Assembly (NCBI RefSeq): GCF_014692505.1
Contig: NZ_JACNYK010000002.1
Coordinates: forward strand, 1,054,001 to 1,118,000
Length of the DNA stretch: 64,000 bases
Reading direction: 5' to 3'
DNA from: Sphingobacterium arenae
GTDB lineage: Bacteria > Bacteroidota > Bacteroidia > Sphingobacteriales > Sphingobacteriaceae
Part shown: positions 1 to 9,458 of the stretch, in pieces
Position numbering within the stretch: position 1 is the first letter of the stretch
Layout of the letters: the number at the start of each line of letters is the position of its first letter
Translations under genes and position numbers: made by a program
The notes under the pieces: model-generated
Told to the model about the DNA's origin: nothing
The model's input: only the letters and a program-made list of their open reading frames with translations
The model's database searches: none

Positions 1-64
1 TAATTTTACTCACGCCGTGTTAGACATTGATAAAAATTTTCTACTTTTGAGGAATTAACTTGAT

Positions 65-1738
65 ATGAAATTAAAATACCTAATTATTAGCCTAGCGGTA
101 TTATTTTTCGGCAGCTGTAAGAAAGAAAGTAATGCCCCCTCTATTGATGCAAAGCCGATAGCATTAGAAACCTTGGCTCCAGAAACTGCTACTGGAGAAA
201 ACATTGTGTTGTCGGGTCGGATTCTGTTTCTAAACGGAGAAAAAGTTCTTGACCACGGTTTTGTCTTAAAATTTCGAACGTTCGAAGGCGATACCGTATC
301 GCGAGAATATCAGATGGGCAACCGAGTCGATCCTGGCAAAGTAACCTACCGAGTTCCGGATATCAGTGAAATTCAAAATTCGCACTACCAGTACACCTTT
401 TATTTCTATGTAAAAACAGACAAACAGCTATATAAAGGCGCCGACATGTCATTCGGTATATCCAACGCGAACTTCGGCTACCACCGTGGGCTTTATGCAA
501 CTATAGGCGAAGAAGTTGTTTTGGCGGGAAATTATAAGGACCTTACAGAATCTCATGGACTATACGTCGGTTGGGACGGATTAACAGAAATCCCATTTAC
601 ACTCGCAAACAACAGGCAAACCTTAACGTTTAAGATGCCCGGAGGTTTTTCCCATGGCCAAGAGGTGAGTTTTGTTATACGTAATAAAGACAATCAACAC
701 AATCTCGTAGCATCTTTAGCGTCTATCAAGGTACTTGCCACCTTAAGCCCGCCTGCCAATTATGAATATTTCTTTTCGGACATGCTTAAGTTATCCGGTC
801 CTGGCGCACCGCATGGCATCATAGACAATCTCTGGATTATTATAGGCGATAAAAAGGTACGTTACTACAACACCCTTGCGCTAAATGACCTGCTCAGCGA
901 TGCCAGTGGAACAAGTTTTCAACTCGGTTATTCGAATGGGCGTGATACCCATATATTTCCACAAAAGCTTAAACTGAAACAACCAGCTGCCGACTCCTTC
1001 GGATTTTCGCATCGCCATGTACATCCAAGAGGGGTTACTATAGGCACCGGCCTCGAACTGAATAATTATGGTTCTATTTACAACACATCTTTTAGCCTAG
1101 GAGGTAAGCCCGCATCCTTTAGCAATCACTGGACAGGCGTTATTTCCGTAGGTATCGGCGACGTTCAAGACGGAACATATCCACTTGTCATAAAAGGCCC
1201 GATAATAAACTATACCAGTAAAAAAACTATCAAAGTAGAAAGCTTAAAAATCAGCTCGGTAAGTCCTCAAAAGGCATACTTCCTTGATCCCGTCATACTT
1301 CGTGGAAATTTTGTTGATGGCAACACATACTTTGTCAAAATTGATGGTGAGTATCAAGAAACTAGCCGGGCAAACAATGGGCAAGTTACTTTTGAATTAC
1401 CAGCCGTAACCGGAAAAGCTCCCATCGAAGTGGGTTACAACCCTTACAGTGATAACGAAGTACTCGTCCAAACAGGCTTAACTATCGATGCGCTACCAAG
1501 CACTTTTGAGGACTTTACCCCAAAGTCAGGCCCACCGGGCACTGTCGTCACACTCAAAGGTAGAGGTTTAGGCGCCGGAAGAATATTTTTCGGCGATCAG
1601 AATATATACCCGTTCGAATATGGGTCTACACAGGTCAAGGTTGAAATTCCGCGGATCATGACCAAAGGAAAAAAACGGTTAAGCGTATTCTTTAAAACCG
1701 GTTGGGTCACAACCTCTTCTTATTTTGAAGTTAAATAA
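65..1738 (+). CDS. IPT/TIG-type lipoprotein, paralog 1 of 4
   Basis: 557-aa predicted lipoprotein. A short hydrophobic signal ends in FFGSC with the lipobox Cys at residue 18, followed by KKES. The body is beta-rich and repetitive; the last 80 or so residues (SPxxGPPGTVVTLKGRGLG...) have the classic opening of an IPT/TIG immunoglobulin-like domain. It is the first of four tandem paralogs sharing the same layout: a 'LDHGFV' segment near residue 60-70, a central 'LGYSNGRD' motif and a C-terminal IPT domain. A GA-rich ribosome site (GAGGAATTAACTTGAT) precedes the ATG. Similar proteins sit on the outer surface of Bacteroidota near glycan or adhesion systems; the specific ligand is unknown. The family assignment of the IPT domain is fairly safe, the function is not. 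Confidence 0.8.
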   Translation: MKLKYLIISLAVLFFGSCKKESNAPSIDAKPIALETLAPETATGENIVLSGRILFLNGEKVLDHGFVLKFRTFEGDTVSREYQMGNRVDPGKVTYRVPDISEIQNSHYQYTFYFYVKTDKQLYKGADMSFGISNANFGYHRGLYATIGEEVVLAGNYKDLTESHGLYVGWDGLTEIPFTLANNRQTLTFKMPGGFSHGQEVSFVIRNKDNQHNLVASLASIKVLATLSPPANYEYFFSDMLKLSGPGAPHGIIDNLWIIIGDKKVRYYNTLALNDLLSDASGTSFQLGYSNGRDTHIFPQKLKLKQPAADSFGFSHRHVHPRGVTIGTGLELNNYGSIYNTSFSLGGKPASFSNHWTGVISVGIGDVQDGTYPLVIKGPIINYTSKKTIKVESLKISSVSPQKAYFLDPVILRGNFVDGNTYFVKIDGEYQETSRANNGQVTFELPAVTGKAPIEVGYNPYSDNEVLVQTGLTIDALPSTFEDFTPKSGPPGTVVTLKGRGLGAGRIFFGDQNIYPFEYGSTQVKVEIPRIMTKGKKRLSVFFKTGWVTTSSYFEVK

Positions 1739-1761
1739 TCCATCAGATAGAAATTAGCTTT

Positions 1762-3495
1762 ATGAATTCTCTTTATATCTCCATGCGTTGCTCTATAAAG
1801 TTAGTCACTTTGCATATTTTGTTTATTGCGATGCTGCTAGTTGGTGGTTGCAGCAAGGAAGCGTCAGAAACACCTTCCGGATCTACAGAAATCAGATTGG
1901 GAACATTTTCGGCTGAAAATGTAAATGCCTTGCGTGTTACCTTTAAAGGCGAAATCAAAGAACTCAACAATGAAAAGATTCTAGACCACGGTTTTGTATT
2001 CATTCGCGACTATACTCCGGCAAGCCCGGGAAAAGAAACAGAACTGAGTCTTGGCGCCGAAGTAAGCGCCAATAAGCCCGTCATCTATACATACCAGCCA
2101 GACGTACCTTTCGATCTGGAAGACATCCACGCCTTTTACTTTTATGTAAAAACCACAAAAGGATTTTACAAGGGACCACGTAAAACTTTCGAGGTCGATG
2201 GGTTGGTCATTGAGCAGCAAAACTCACTACAAGCTACTCTAGGTGAAACGATTGCGTTAAAGGGAGATTTTTCAGGATTACATAGCGCCTATCAACTCAC
2301 TTTGGTCGACGACTATAAAATACATGCGCTTTCCTATACGGTAAGCGATGATAAAAAATCTCTATCTTTCGTACTCCCCCTATCTTTGGAGTCTGTACAC
2401 GGTAGCACCGTTCAGATAGGCTACGAAAAATTTAAACCCTCCTATGGCACCATAAGTAAAACGCTGGCCAATGTTCGTATTCTGGGGAGCATTAACCCTC
2501 CAACGAAAAAAAATTACGACCTCAACGAACCACTATTGTTGACGGGCAGCGCTTTACCCTATTCTTGGACAGACGACCAAAGCTTGCAGGTACTAATCGG
2601 TGATGTGAGTATCCCCTATCGACGTGAAATTAAACTTGGAGACATTCCTGGTTTGAAAGGGAATCGACTTCGGCTAGGATTTAAAAATGGTAGAGATTCC
2701 GTTATATTTCCGGACCCGATTGAATTGAACCAGCCAGACCCTTCCCTGCTTCGGTTTAATCGTTATATCATCCACCCCTTTTCAAGTATTAGAACAAATG
2801 ATTATAGCTTTTACTCCTATTTTCAGGACAATGGAAAATATTCTTTAGGCGAAACTCCATTAGAACGCGGTCCTACCAGCGGTATGTCCCACACTTTCTG
2901 GGTAGGTGACATTCCAGAGGGAAAGCATCACTTTTCAGCTGTCAATGATCTGTTTACATTAACTGTTGCTAAACCAATAGAAGTGCGAAATCTTGTATGG
3001 AATACGACAGACAAAAACAAAGGACATCTAGGAGAACAAGTCATTTTACAAGGAACTTTCATAGAAGGGTTCGAATACCAAGTAAATTTAGAGGGCGAGA
3101 TCATAGGCAGTTTTTTCGGAAAAAACAACGAATTATCTATTGAATTATCGCCTTCGTTTATCGGAAAAAAACAAATGAAAATAGGATATTACGTCGGACA
3201 AGGTACAACGCTTCATTCATTTGAAAAGAGTGTCTTGATAGAGACGCTGCCTTTCCAAATAGATCTAATGACACCGTTGCAGGGATACCCAGGAGATGTT
3301 GTGACACTTGAAGGAAAAGGTATTGGGTATATCAATCATATTCTGGTGGGCGATAAGGTCGTGTATCCCCTATTTGTGAATATCAACAAAGTCCAATTTC
3401 CTGCACCAGATATTCCGAGTAAAGGCAAGGTGCGTGTCACGCTGGATATGCTGAATGAGCTTTACCCCGTAGAAGCTTTGTTTGAAATATTATAA
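1762..3495 (+). CDS. IPT/TIG-type lipoprotein, paralog 2 of 4
   Basis: 577-aa paralog of the preceding gene, 23 bp downstream and surely co-transcribed. The signal peptide ends LLVGGC with the lipobox Cys at residue 30 if the first ATG is used; an internal ATG at 1783 (residue 8) gives a more usual signal length and is an equally good start. It shares 'KILDHGFV', a central 'LGFKNGRDS' and the C-terminal 'SPxxGYPGDVVTLEGKGIG'-like IPT opening (here TPLQGYPGD). The N-terminal third looks like a fibronectin-type or other beta-sandwich repeat. No catalytic motif was seen. Likely an outer-membrane-anchored, surface-exposed binding protein; this is inference from its lipobox and fold. Confidence 0.78.
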   Translation: MNSLYISMRCSIKLVTLHILFIAMLLVGGCSKEASETPSGSTEIRLGTFSAENVNALRVTFKGEIKELNNEKILDHGFVFIRDYTPASPGKETELSLGAEVSANKPVIYTYQPDVPFDLEDIHAFYFYVKTTKGFYKGPRKTFEVDGLVIEQQNSLQATLGETIALKGDFSGLHSAYQLTLVDDYKIHALSYTVSDDKKSLSFVLPLSLESVHGSTVQIGYEKFKPSYGTISKTLANVRILGSINPPTKKNYDLNEPLLLTGSALPYSWTDDQSLQVLIGDVSIPYRREIKLGDIPGLKGNRLRLGFKNGRDSVIFPDPIELNQPDPSLLRFNRYIIHPFSSIRTNDYSFYSYFQDNGKYSLGETPLERGPTSGMSHTFWVGDIPEGKHHFSAVNDLFTLTVAKPIEVRNLVWNTTDKNKGHLGEQVILQGTFIEGFEYQVNLEGEIIGSFFGKNNELSIELSPSFIGKKQMKIGYYVGQGTTLHSFEKSVLIETLPFQIDLMTPLQGYPGDVVTLEGKGIGYINHILVGDKVVYPLFVNINKVQFPAPDIPSKGKVRVTLDMLNELYPVEALFEIL

Positions 3496-3511
3496 TTAGC
3501 CTGCTATCTTA

Positions 3512-5185
3512 ATGAAAAATATACTTTTAACCGTTCCTTTTCTTTTATTATTGATCTGCTGTAAAAAAGTAGAGGAGGTACACATCGCCCATCAGCCGCT
3601 CCTGCTGGAGACTACTCCAATATCCGATGTCACCACAAATGCAGTTACCTTGAATGGTAAGATTAATCAGCGTAACCATGAGAAAATAATAGATGTCGGT
3701 TTTCTTCTGTACGAAATATCAGAGCGCCCTACTACACCGAAAGAGATCAGTGTGGGTTCAGAAACCTTTGAAGCAGGCAGCATAGCATATACCTACACAT
3801 CCGAAATACCATTCCAACCCATGGCATCATACGCATATCTATTCTATGTCCGAACAGAAAGCGGCTTTTATAAAGGTGAATCGGTACATTTTCAAATAGA
3901 CGACTTCCGTGTTGAGACACTAGAAAAACAGAAAGCGACCTTAGGATCAACCATCCATATCCAGGGAGACTTTACGTCTTTGGAAGATGGTTTCAAAGTC
4001 TTCACTGATCAAACCAACTTGGCATTCACACTGAGCGAAGATAAACATACTTTATACCTAAAGCTACCGGAACAAGGTTACATCCATGGCAACGTGGTAG
4101 AGATTGCGCTTCAATGGCAATCAAAAAACTGGACTTATCCCTATACACGATCTTTGGGAAGCGTAGAAATCGTAGCTACACTGGATCCGCTCGACAAGAT
4201 TGCATATGGTCTAAGCGATCCTATACGTCTAACCGGGAAAGGGCTACCAACATATGCCTATCAAAACTTTTACCTGTTGGTCGATGGCGAGGCTGTGCCC
4301 TACTCCAACCCATTTTACATCCGAAACGTGGACATATTGCGAGGCTCGTCTTTCCGGCTCGGGTACTATAATGGGGTAGATAGCATTTACTTTGATGATC
4401 CAATAACCTTAATACCTCCAACTGCTGATTTGGCTAAGTTCAATGCCCGTCAGGTTCATCCAGGAGATGTGCTAACCGTCAACGGCTTAGATAGATACCG
4501 TTATTTCAACAATAAAATTGAAGGGCTGGCACTAGGTCAGTATCCTGTCCAGATTGCTTACCAAAACTACGACGTCCTGTATATATCAGTGGGCGACACA
4601 CCTGAAGGTGTGTATCCTTTAATTGTGAAAAGTCCCTACTACACTTACACCAGTACCGAAAAAATCGAGGTAAAAAAATTCTACTGGGAAAAAGCTAATA
4701 TAAACAAAGTTTACTACGATGACGTCGTTACGCTTCGTGGCAGTTTTATCGCGTCGCGCAGCTATCGCGTACAGTTCACCGGTAGTTCTCAACATAGTTT
4801 TTACTTCCCAGCCAAAAATGGAGAACTCCAGATGAAGGTACCTTTCCTGCCCTCCGGCCATTATACTTTTAAAGTGGATTACTATGATGATTTCAATTCC
4901 CACCATGTTATAGGCACAGAACAGGACATGGAAATTTTGCATCCTATCATGGAGGATTTCTCGCCAAGATACGGATATCCTGGAGATCTTATTACCGTAA
5001 AAGGCAAAGGTCTCGCGCAGGCAAATCACCTTTTGGTCGACGGAAAATGGGTGTATACAATGCATTTGGACAACGGTGACATCCAATTTATGGTTCCCGG
5101 CTTTTTGCCCGCAGGAAAAGTCGCCATCAGCGCCGAATTCTCTAATTTCAAAATTACTGCAGACCAATTATTAGAAATCAAATAA
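3512..5185 (+). CDS. IPT/TIG-type lipoprotein, paralog 3 of 4
   Basis: 557-aa paralog, 16 bp after paralog 2. The signal peptide is short and very hydrophobic (FLLLLICCKK); the lipid-modified Cys is residue 16 or 17. It carries the same blocks as its neighbours: 'KIIDVGFLL', 'LGYYNGVDS' in the middle and a C-terminal IPT/TIG start 'SPRYGYPGDLITVKGKGLA'. Sequence divergence between the four copies looks high outside these motifs, so the duplication is old rather than recent. Function is unknown; surface binding is inferred only from the lipobox and fold. Confidence 0.78.
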   Translation: MKNILLTVPFLLLLICCKKVEEVHIAHQPLLLETTPISDVTTNAVTLNGKINQRNHEKIIDVGFLLYEISERPTTPKEISVGSETFEAGSIAYTYTSEIPFQPMASYAYLFYVRTESGFYKGESVHFQIDDFRVETLEKQKATLGSTIHIQGDFTSLEDGFKVFTDQTNLAFTLSEDKHTLYLKLPEQGYIHGNVVEIALQWQSKNWTYPYTRSLGSVEIVATLDPLDKIAYGLSDPIRLTGKGLPTYAYQNFYLLVDGEAVPYSNPFYIRNVDILRGSSFRLGYYNGVDSIYFDDPITLIPPTADLAKFNARQVHPGDVLTVNGLDRYRYFNNKIEGLALGQYPVQIAYQNYDVLYISVGDTPEGVYPLIVKSPYYTYTSTEKIEVKKFYWEKANINKVYYDDVVTLRGSFIASRSYRVQFTGSSQHSFYFPAKNGELQMKVPFLPSGHYTFKVDYYDDFNSHHVIGTEQDMEILHPIMEDFSPRYGYPGDLITVKGKGLAQANHLLVDGKWVYTMHLDNGDIQFMVPGFLPAGKVAISAEFSNFKITADQLLEIK

Positions 5186-5190
5186 CAAAC

Positions 5191-6867
5191 ATGAAGACGC
5201 TAAAAGCTGTTAAATTTTTCATTGTGTTGGCTTTATGTACGCTGATCGGTGCATACTCCTGTAAGAAAGAAGAAAAGCTTATACACGATTCTAAACCTAT
5301 TGAAATCAAAACCTTACCCGTATCCAACCTAAGTTCGGTAAACGCCACTTTAAGTGCCGAAATAGTACATCTGAACGACGAAGATATCAGAGAATATGGT
5401 TTCATATTCTATATCAATACCCATGACAGTATTATCTTCCGCATGGATACGAAGGCAAAACCAGGCTTATTCACGTTTGACTATCGGCCCACTACACCCT
5501 TCAAGATCAAAGGATATTATGGTTATCGTGCTTATTTAAAGACAGATCATGGCGAATACAGCGGAACTTCGATGGCTTTCGCCCTGAACACGCTCGGTTT
5601 AAACAATTACGGAACGTTACAGGCAACACTTGGCGAGGAAATCGTGCTACACGGTGATTTCGCCCAAATCGAAGAAGACCATCAACTCTGGTTAGGCTAT
5701 CCTATTCAACATACGGTTCCCTTTCAGATTGATGCTGATCAGAAGACATTAACTTTTAAAATGCCCCTTACTATCCAGAACAATTATAATCCCGTCCCGT
5801 TACAGCTACAACAACGAGGACAGCTAATCCATCATTTTGCATCCATTATGGTACTGCCCACACTCAACCCACCAGCAGCAGGACCGCATTATTATTCCGA
5901 TCCAATTAGGCTCACCGCGGTGGGGCTGCCAGAATACATACAAACCAATTTTCGGGTAATCATTGGTGATAAGTTTCTTCCTTACCAATCGACCTACCAC
6001 CCGTATGAATTAGGTATCAGCGGAGATGCTTACCGTATCGGCTATTATAACGGACGCGATACTGTAATTTTTGACCAGCCGTGGCAATTGATACATCCTG
6101 ATACAGAGGCTATTGATTTTTTTCCAAAAATTGTGCATCCTAAAACCGTCATCACTGCCGGTGGTATTAATTTTTATAAACACTACGTCTATAATTTTAG
6201 CGAAACAACTATAGGTAACATCGCTACGTTCGCTTCCGCGGGCGACAATAGTTTCGAACGTGAAATATACGTCCCCGATTTACCTTCCGGTCAATACGAT
6301 ATAACAATGAAAACCCCTATGTATCAACCGCAAACCCTTAAGCAAAAAATAACAGTCACCGAACTAAAAATAACCGATGTCGATTTGGGTGAAGGGTATT
6401 TTAATGACCCAATCGTTATTAAAGGGAACTTTCTTCCCGAGCAAGATTACATTGTGCGGATTGGCGAACGGGAAGCCTTTAAGGGAAAAGCTTTAGACGG
6501 CGAGTTACGTTCTGAGCTTCCCTTTATGGAGCTGGGCAATTTCACCGTGTTTATAGGCTATCTCAGTCAGCAAATGGATATGTATATTGCGAACAAGGAC
6601 CACACTATCCAGATGAAAGGAGGTACTATCGATAGTTTTTACCCTAAAAAAGGTTATCCCGGAGATATCATTACGATTAAGGGCAAAGGCCTACGATCGA
6701 GCCATTTCGGTTTCTCGATCGGAACTTCAGGAGCAAATATCGTGTACAGAAAAGACGGAGAAGCAAAGATCATGGTGCCTAACACCGATAGAAAAGGCCC
6801 GCACCGTCTAAGCATGGGCGCATTTAACGATTGGATTTTTTCCGATGAATACTTCGAAGTGCTTTAA
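5191..6867 (+). CDS. IPT/TIG-type lipoprotein, paralog 4 of 4
   Basis: 558-aa last member of the tandem set, 5 bp after paralog 3. Lipobox IGAYSC with Cys24, then KKEEK. The motifs 'IREYGFIF', 'IGYYNGRDT' and the IPT opening 'YPKKGYPGDIITIKGKGL' align it with the other three. The cluster ends here: a T-rich C-run hairpin follows and the next gene has its own start region. Likely co-expressed with paralogs 1-3. No enzymatic residues were recognised. Confidence 0.78.
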   Translation: MKTLKAVKFFIVLALCTLIGAYSCKKEEKLIHDSKPIEIKTLPVSNLSSVNATLSAEIVHLNDEDIREYGFIFYINTHDSIIFRMDTKAKPGLFTFDYRPTTPFKIKGYYGYRAYLKTDHGEYSGTSMAFALNTLGLNNYGTLQATLGEEIVLHGDFAQIEEDHQLWLGYPIQHTVPFQIDADQKTLTFKMPLTIQNNYNPVPLQLQQRGQLIHHFASIMVLPTLNPPAAGPHYYSDPIRLTAVGLPEYIQTNFRVIIGDKFLPYQSTYHPYELGISGDAYRIGYYNGRDTVIFDQPWQLIHPDTEAIDFFPKIVHPKTVITAGGINFYKHYVYNFSETTIGNIATFASAGDNSFEREIYVPDLPSGQYDITMKTPMYQPQTLKQKITVTELKITDVDLGEGYFNDPIVIKGNFLPEQDYIVRIGEREAFKGKALDGELRSELPFMELGNFTVFIGYLSQQMDMYIANKDHTIQMKGGTIDSFYPKKGYPGDIITIKGKGLRSSHFGFSIGTSGANIVYRKDGEAKIMVPNTDRKGPHRLSMGAFNDWIFSDEYFEVL

Positions 6868-7157
6868 TCCCCCCTTTTTTTAGAAAAGGGAGATCATCCC
6901 CTATCATCCCCCTTTTCACCTTCCGATAAAACATCAAAAAAAACCTTCACAAGCGTTTCAACACCGATTTTAGCAAGAATCCCATCTTGCCATTTAAACG
7001 CTTATTCCTCACCTTTTCGATTTCATCTTCTCTCCAGGAGCTATAAACCTACACCTTCCTGCCTGATATCATCCCCTGCACCACCTCTATTTTGAGCGAC
7101 CTTTGAATTGTAGACACTGAACAATGGTCTTGACCAGCGCTCAAAGAAAGTAAAACA
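6868..7157 (+). other. Intergenic region with terminator-like hairpin
   Basis: 290 bp with no gene. Directly after the stop, CCCTTTT and AAAAGGG (about 6872-6890) can pair; together with the pyrimidine-rich strand this looks like a weak terminator for the lipoprotein operon. The rest is C/T-rich; no TAnnTTTG promoter was found with confidence for the MauE gene downstream. Confidence 0.4.
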
Positions 7158-7667
7158 ATGAAAAAGAAAACAACATATATCACCCTAATCAGCATCGCAC
7201 TGCTATTGCTCTGGATTCCGGTAAGCTTAGATAAGCTCCTTCATTTCGAGACATTCAAAGCCGGTATACTCCGCCAACCGTTTTCGGACACCTTGGGCCA
7301 GGTGTTGATCTACTTGCTGCTTCCTTTAGAGATATTGGTCGTAGGGTTAATCGTTAGCAGTCGTTTTCGGTTGTTGGGTTTTGGGCTGTCATCGCTCTTG
7401 ATGGCAGCCTTTACCGGCTACATCGGCATTGCTCTACTGGACGCATGGGAGAAACTTCCCTGTGGCTGTGGCTCGGTGATCAGCGGTATGAGCTGGATGC
7501 AACACTTCTGGTTCAATCTGTTTTTTCTTGCCCTCAGCATCTGGGGCTATTATTTACAACGAGGTTTACATCGAAACAGCGGCTCCAGGCCAGCCGTTGT
7601 GGAGGGCTTGTCGGCCAAAAGACAACATACAAACATCTTTATAAACATTCTAAATCAAATCCGATGA
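7158..7667 (+). CDS. MauE/DoxX-like redox-associated membrane protein
   Basis: 169-aa integral membrane protein with four hydrophobic segments (about residues 6-24, 46-66, 71-95, 117-134). The motif LPCGCGS (Cys102 and Cys104) between the third and fourth segments is typical of the MauE family of Bacteroidota, which is related to DsbD/VKOR-like thiol-redox membrane proteins. The stop overlaps the ATG of the next gene (ATGA), so the two are translationally coupled. It faces the SusCD-thioredoxin operon across a shared terminator, which fits a periplasmic thiol-redox role, but the substrate is unknown. Confidence 0.75.
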   Translation: MKKKTTYITLISIALLLLWIPVSLDKLLHFETFKAGILRQPFSDTLGQVLIYLLLPLEILVVGLIVSSRFRLLGFGLSSLLMAAFTGYIGIALLDAWEKLPCGCGSVISGMSWMQHFWFNLFFLALSIWGYYLQRGLHRNSGSRPAVVEGLSAKRQHTNIFINILNQIR

Positions 7668-8047
7668 AAAAATTCATCATCAAAAATGCAATGGCTTTAG
7701 TGGCTTTAGCCATTGCTGGTACTACATTAATGTCGTTTGGGTTGGAGAAAATAAATACTACACAACCGGCCTCTGTAAGATTTCAGTTCAATGACACGCC
7801 AAATGGCGAATCCAGTCCAAGTAATTGGCAACACGCACCCTCCGCTGCTTGTGACGAAGAAAACAACCAAGCGTGTGTCATTGAAGTTTCATCAGACTTA
7901 GTCACTGATGTTGGGGGTAACTTATTTATTGACCCAAGCAAATTACAATCTCAGTACGGTAGTCCCAATTTACCAATGACGAGTGATGTAAACGGTACAC
8001 GTCCAACCCCAGGCCCAATTTATGAGCTTATAGAGAATAAGGAATAA
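7664..8047 (+). CDS. DUF6520-like small secreted protein
   Basis: 127 aa from the ATG at 7664, chosen because it overlaps the previous stop and gives a clean signal peptide (KKFIIKNAMALVALAIAG...); a longer in-frame ORF from 7445 lies inside the MauE gene and is not credible. After the signal come a Ser/Pro/Asn-rich stretch and two cysteines eight residues apart (Cys63 and Cys71), then a short acidic tail. The N-terminus matches the DUF6520 pattern I know from Bacteroidota, where such proteins occur next to MauE genes. The paired Cys and the MauE partner suggest a disulfide-bearing exported protein; the role is unknown. Confidence 0.7.
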   Translation: MKKFIIKNAMALVALAIAGTTLMSFGLEKINTTQPASVRFQFNDTPNGESSPSNWQHAPSAACDEENNQACVIEVSSDLVTDVGGNLFIDPSKLQSQYGSPNLPMTSDVNGTRPTPGPIYELIENKE

Positions 8048-8052
8048 TGACC

Positions 8053-8083
8053 AGAATGGCCTTCAATTGTTGAGGGCCATTCT
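8053..8083. terminator. Bidirectional terminator
   Basis: Perfect 9-bp stem AGAATGGCC / GGCCATTCT (8053-8061 with 8075-8083) lies between the convergent DUF6520-like gene and the susD stop codon. The symmetric position suits termination of both transcripts, although the T-runs are short. Confidence 0.65.
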
Positions 8084-9443
8084 AATATTGATTCTGTTCA
8101 ATATTACTATTTTGTGTTACATCTAAAGGGATTGGCATTGCATATCGGGTATCATTTGGCGCAATTATGATCTCTTTCCCATTCACAATCCTCCTGAGCT
8201 CTATATTACGGCCTTCGGCATTCAAGCGTTTAATATCGGCAAACCTTATCCCCCGCATCAACAGTTCTTTTCTTCTTTCTTCCAAGACAAAAGAAAGCGC
8301 AGCTTCTTGAGGCATCAATGGAGTCGGTTCATAAGAATCGTATTTGAATCGATTCATTAATACTTCATCAATCAAATTTAAACCTTCCTCAACCTGGCCT
8401 TGACGAATCTTACATTCCGCTAAGGTCAAAAGAAGTTCCGCGGTTGTCAACCCCGTAAAACATAAATTCACACTTTCTATGTACATACCTTTAAAGCGAT
8501 ATCCATTACCCTGCGGGAGAAAATAAGCTTGCTTTCGCAAATCGTCGTTATGATAAGTATTATATAAGATCGAATCTATTCTGCCGTTGTTCGGATGTGC
8601 AACCGATGTCGTATTAACACCAATTGCACTGTAAAAAACAACTTCATTAAAATATTTTTCCGAAAACGGCAAGTTACTTGCTAAGTTTAAGCCCACATCG
8701 TTAAAATTCAGCACTTCCCGGTTAATAGCGAGTGCAGAATCGGCAAACAACGCCGCATGATCGTACTCTCTTTTGACCAAATGTATTCTCGCTAATAGTC
8801 CGTATGCCGCTGCTTGTGACGGTCTCAGTGGAACTTCGACCTGTCTAGGCAATAAACGGACAGCTTTTCTTAAATCTGCTTCAATATGATCATAACTTTC
8901 TCTCAAGCTACTTCTAAAAGATGGCACATTGAAATCAGAAGTTGTGCGTATGACAATCCCCGGTTCTTCATCGGCAGCGTCACGATCATAGGCTTTTGCA
9001 AAGGTCGTCACTAGCCAGTAATTGGCATGCGCGCGAAAAAACAATGCCGCTCCGTAAGTTTCTTCCCAACTTCTCGTATCGGTAATATTAGGCCGTAGTA
9101 CATCCAAGTTCTCCAGACATAAGTTAGCATTAAAAACTTGAAAATATAAGTTCGCCCAATCATTTGGAAACGTATAATCAACAAGCTCCCACATATACAA
9201 CATTCGGTCCCGTTCTGTCCGTCCATTGAACGCATTCTCGGGCAAAAAGAAATCGTCCGAGGCAGCTTGGGGAAAAGTTGGTGTTCGTCGATTCATATAT
9301 TCTGCATCGTCCAAGATCGCCTGTATATCACTAAGCGAGGAACCATCGGAATAAGCGAAATTCTGTTTTTGATCTAAAAAATCTTTACAACCTATTACCG
9401 TAAAAAAGGTGACAATTAAAATTATAGCATTACGTTTCTTCAT
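8082..9443 (-). CDS. susD: RagB/SusD family outer-membrane lipoprotein
   Basis: 453-aa SusD homolog. Lipobox VIGC with Cys19, then KDFLDQK, the common start of mature SusD proteins. TPR-like helical content in the N-terminal half (residues 75-230, with 'ALFFRAHANYWLVTTFAKAY'); the C-terminus carries 'ERRKELLMRGIRFADIKRLN', the diagnostic SusD-like C-terminal block, and ends with 'MPIPLDVTQNSNIEQNQY'. It caps the SusC channel and binds the imported substrate. It lies 15 bp downstream of susC in the usual susC-susD order. No glycosidase or peptidase accompanies the pair, so the substrate cannot be predicted. Confidence 0.93.
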   Translation of the reverse strand: MKKRNAIILIVTFFTVIGCKDFLDQKQNFAYSDGSSLSDIQAILDDAEYMNRRTPTFPQAASDDFFLPENAFNGRTERDRMLYMWELVDYTFPNDWANLYFQVFNANLCLENLDVLRPNITDTRSWEETYGAALFFRAHANYWLVTTFAKAYDRDAADEEPGIVIRTTSDFNVPSFRSSLRESYDHIEADLRKAVRLLPRQVEVPLRPSQAAAYGLLARIHLVKREYDHAALFADSALAINREVLNFNDVGLNLASNLPFSEKYFNEVVFYSAIGVNTTSVAHPNNGRIDSILYNTYHNDDLRKQAYFLPQGNGYRFKGMYIESVNLCFTGLTTAELLLTLAECKIRQGQVEEGLNLIDEVLMNRFKYDSYEPTPLMPQEAALSFVLEERRKELLMRGIRFADIKRLNAEGRNIELRRIVNGKEIIIAPNDTRYAMPIPLDVTQNSNIEQNQY

Positions 9444-9458
9444 TATTTCTATTTTATT

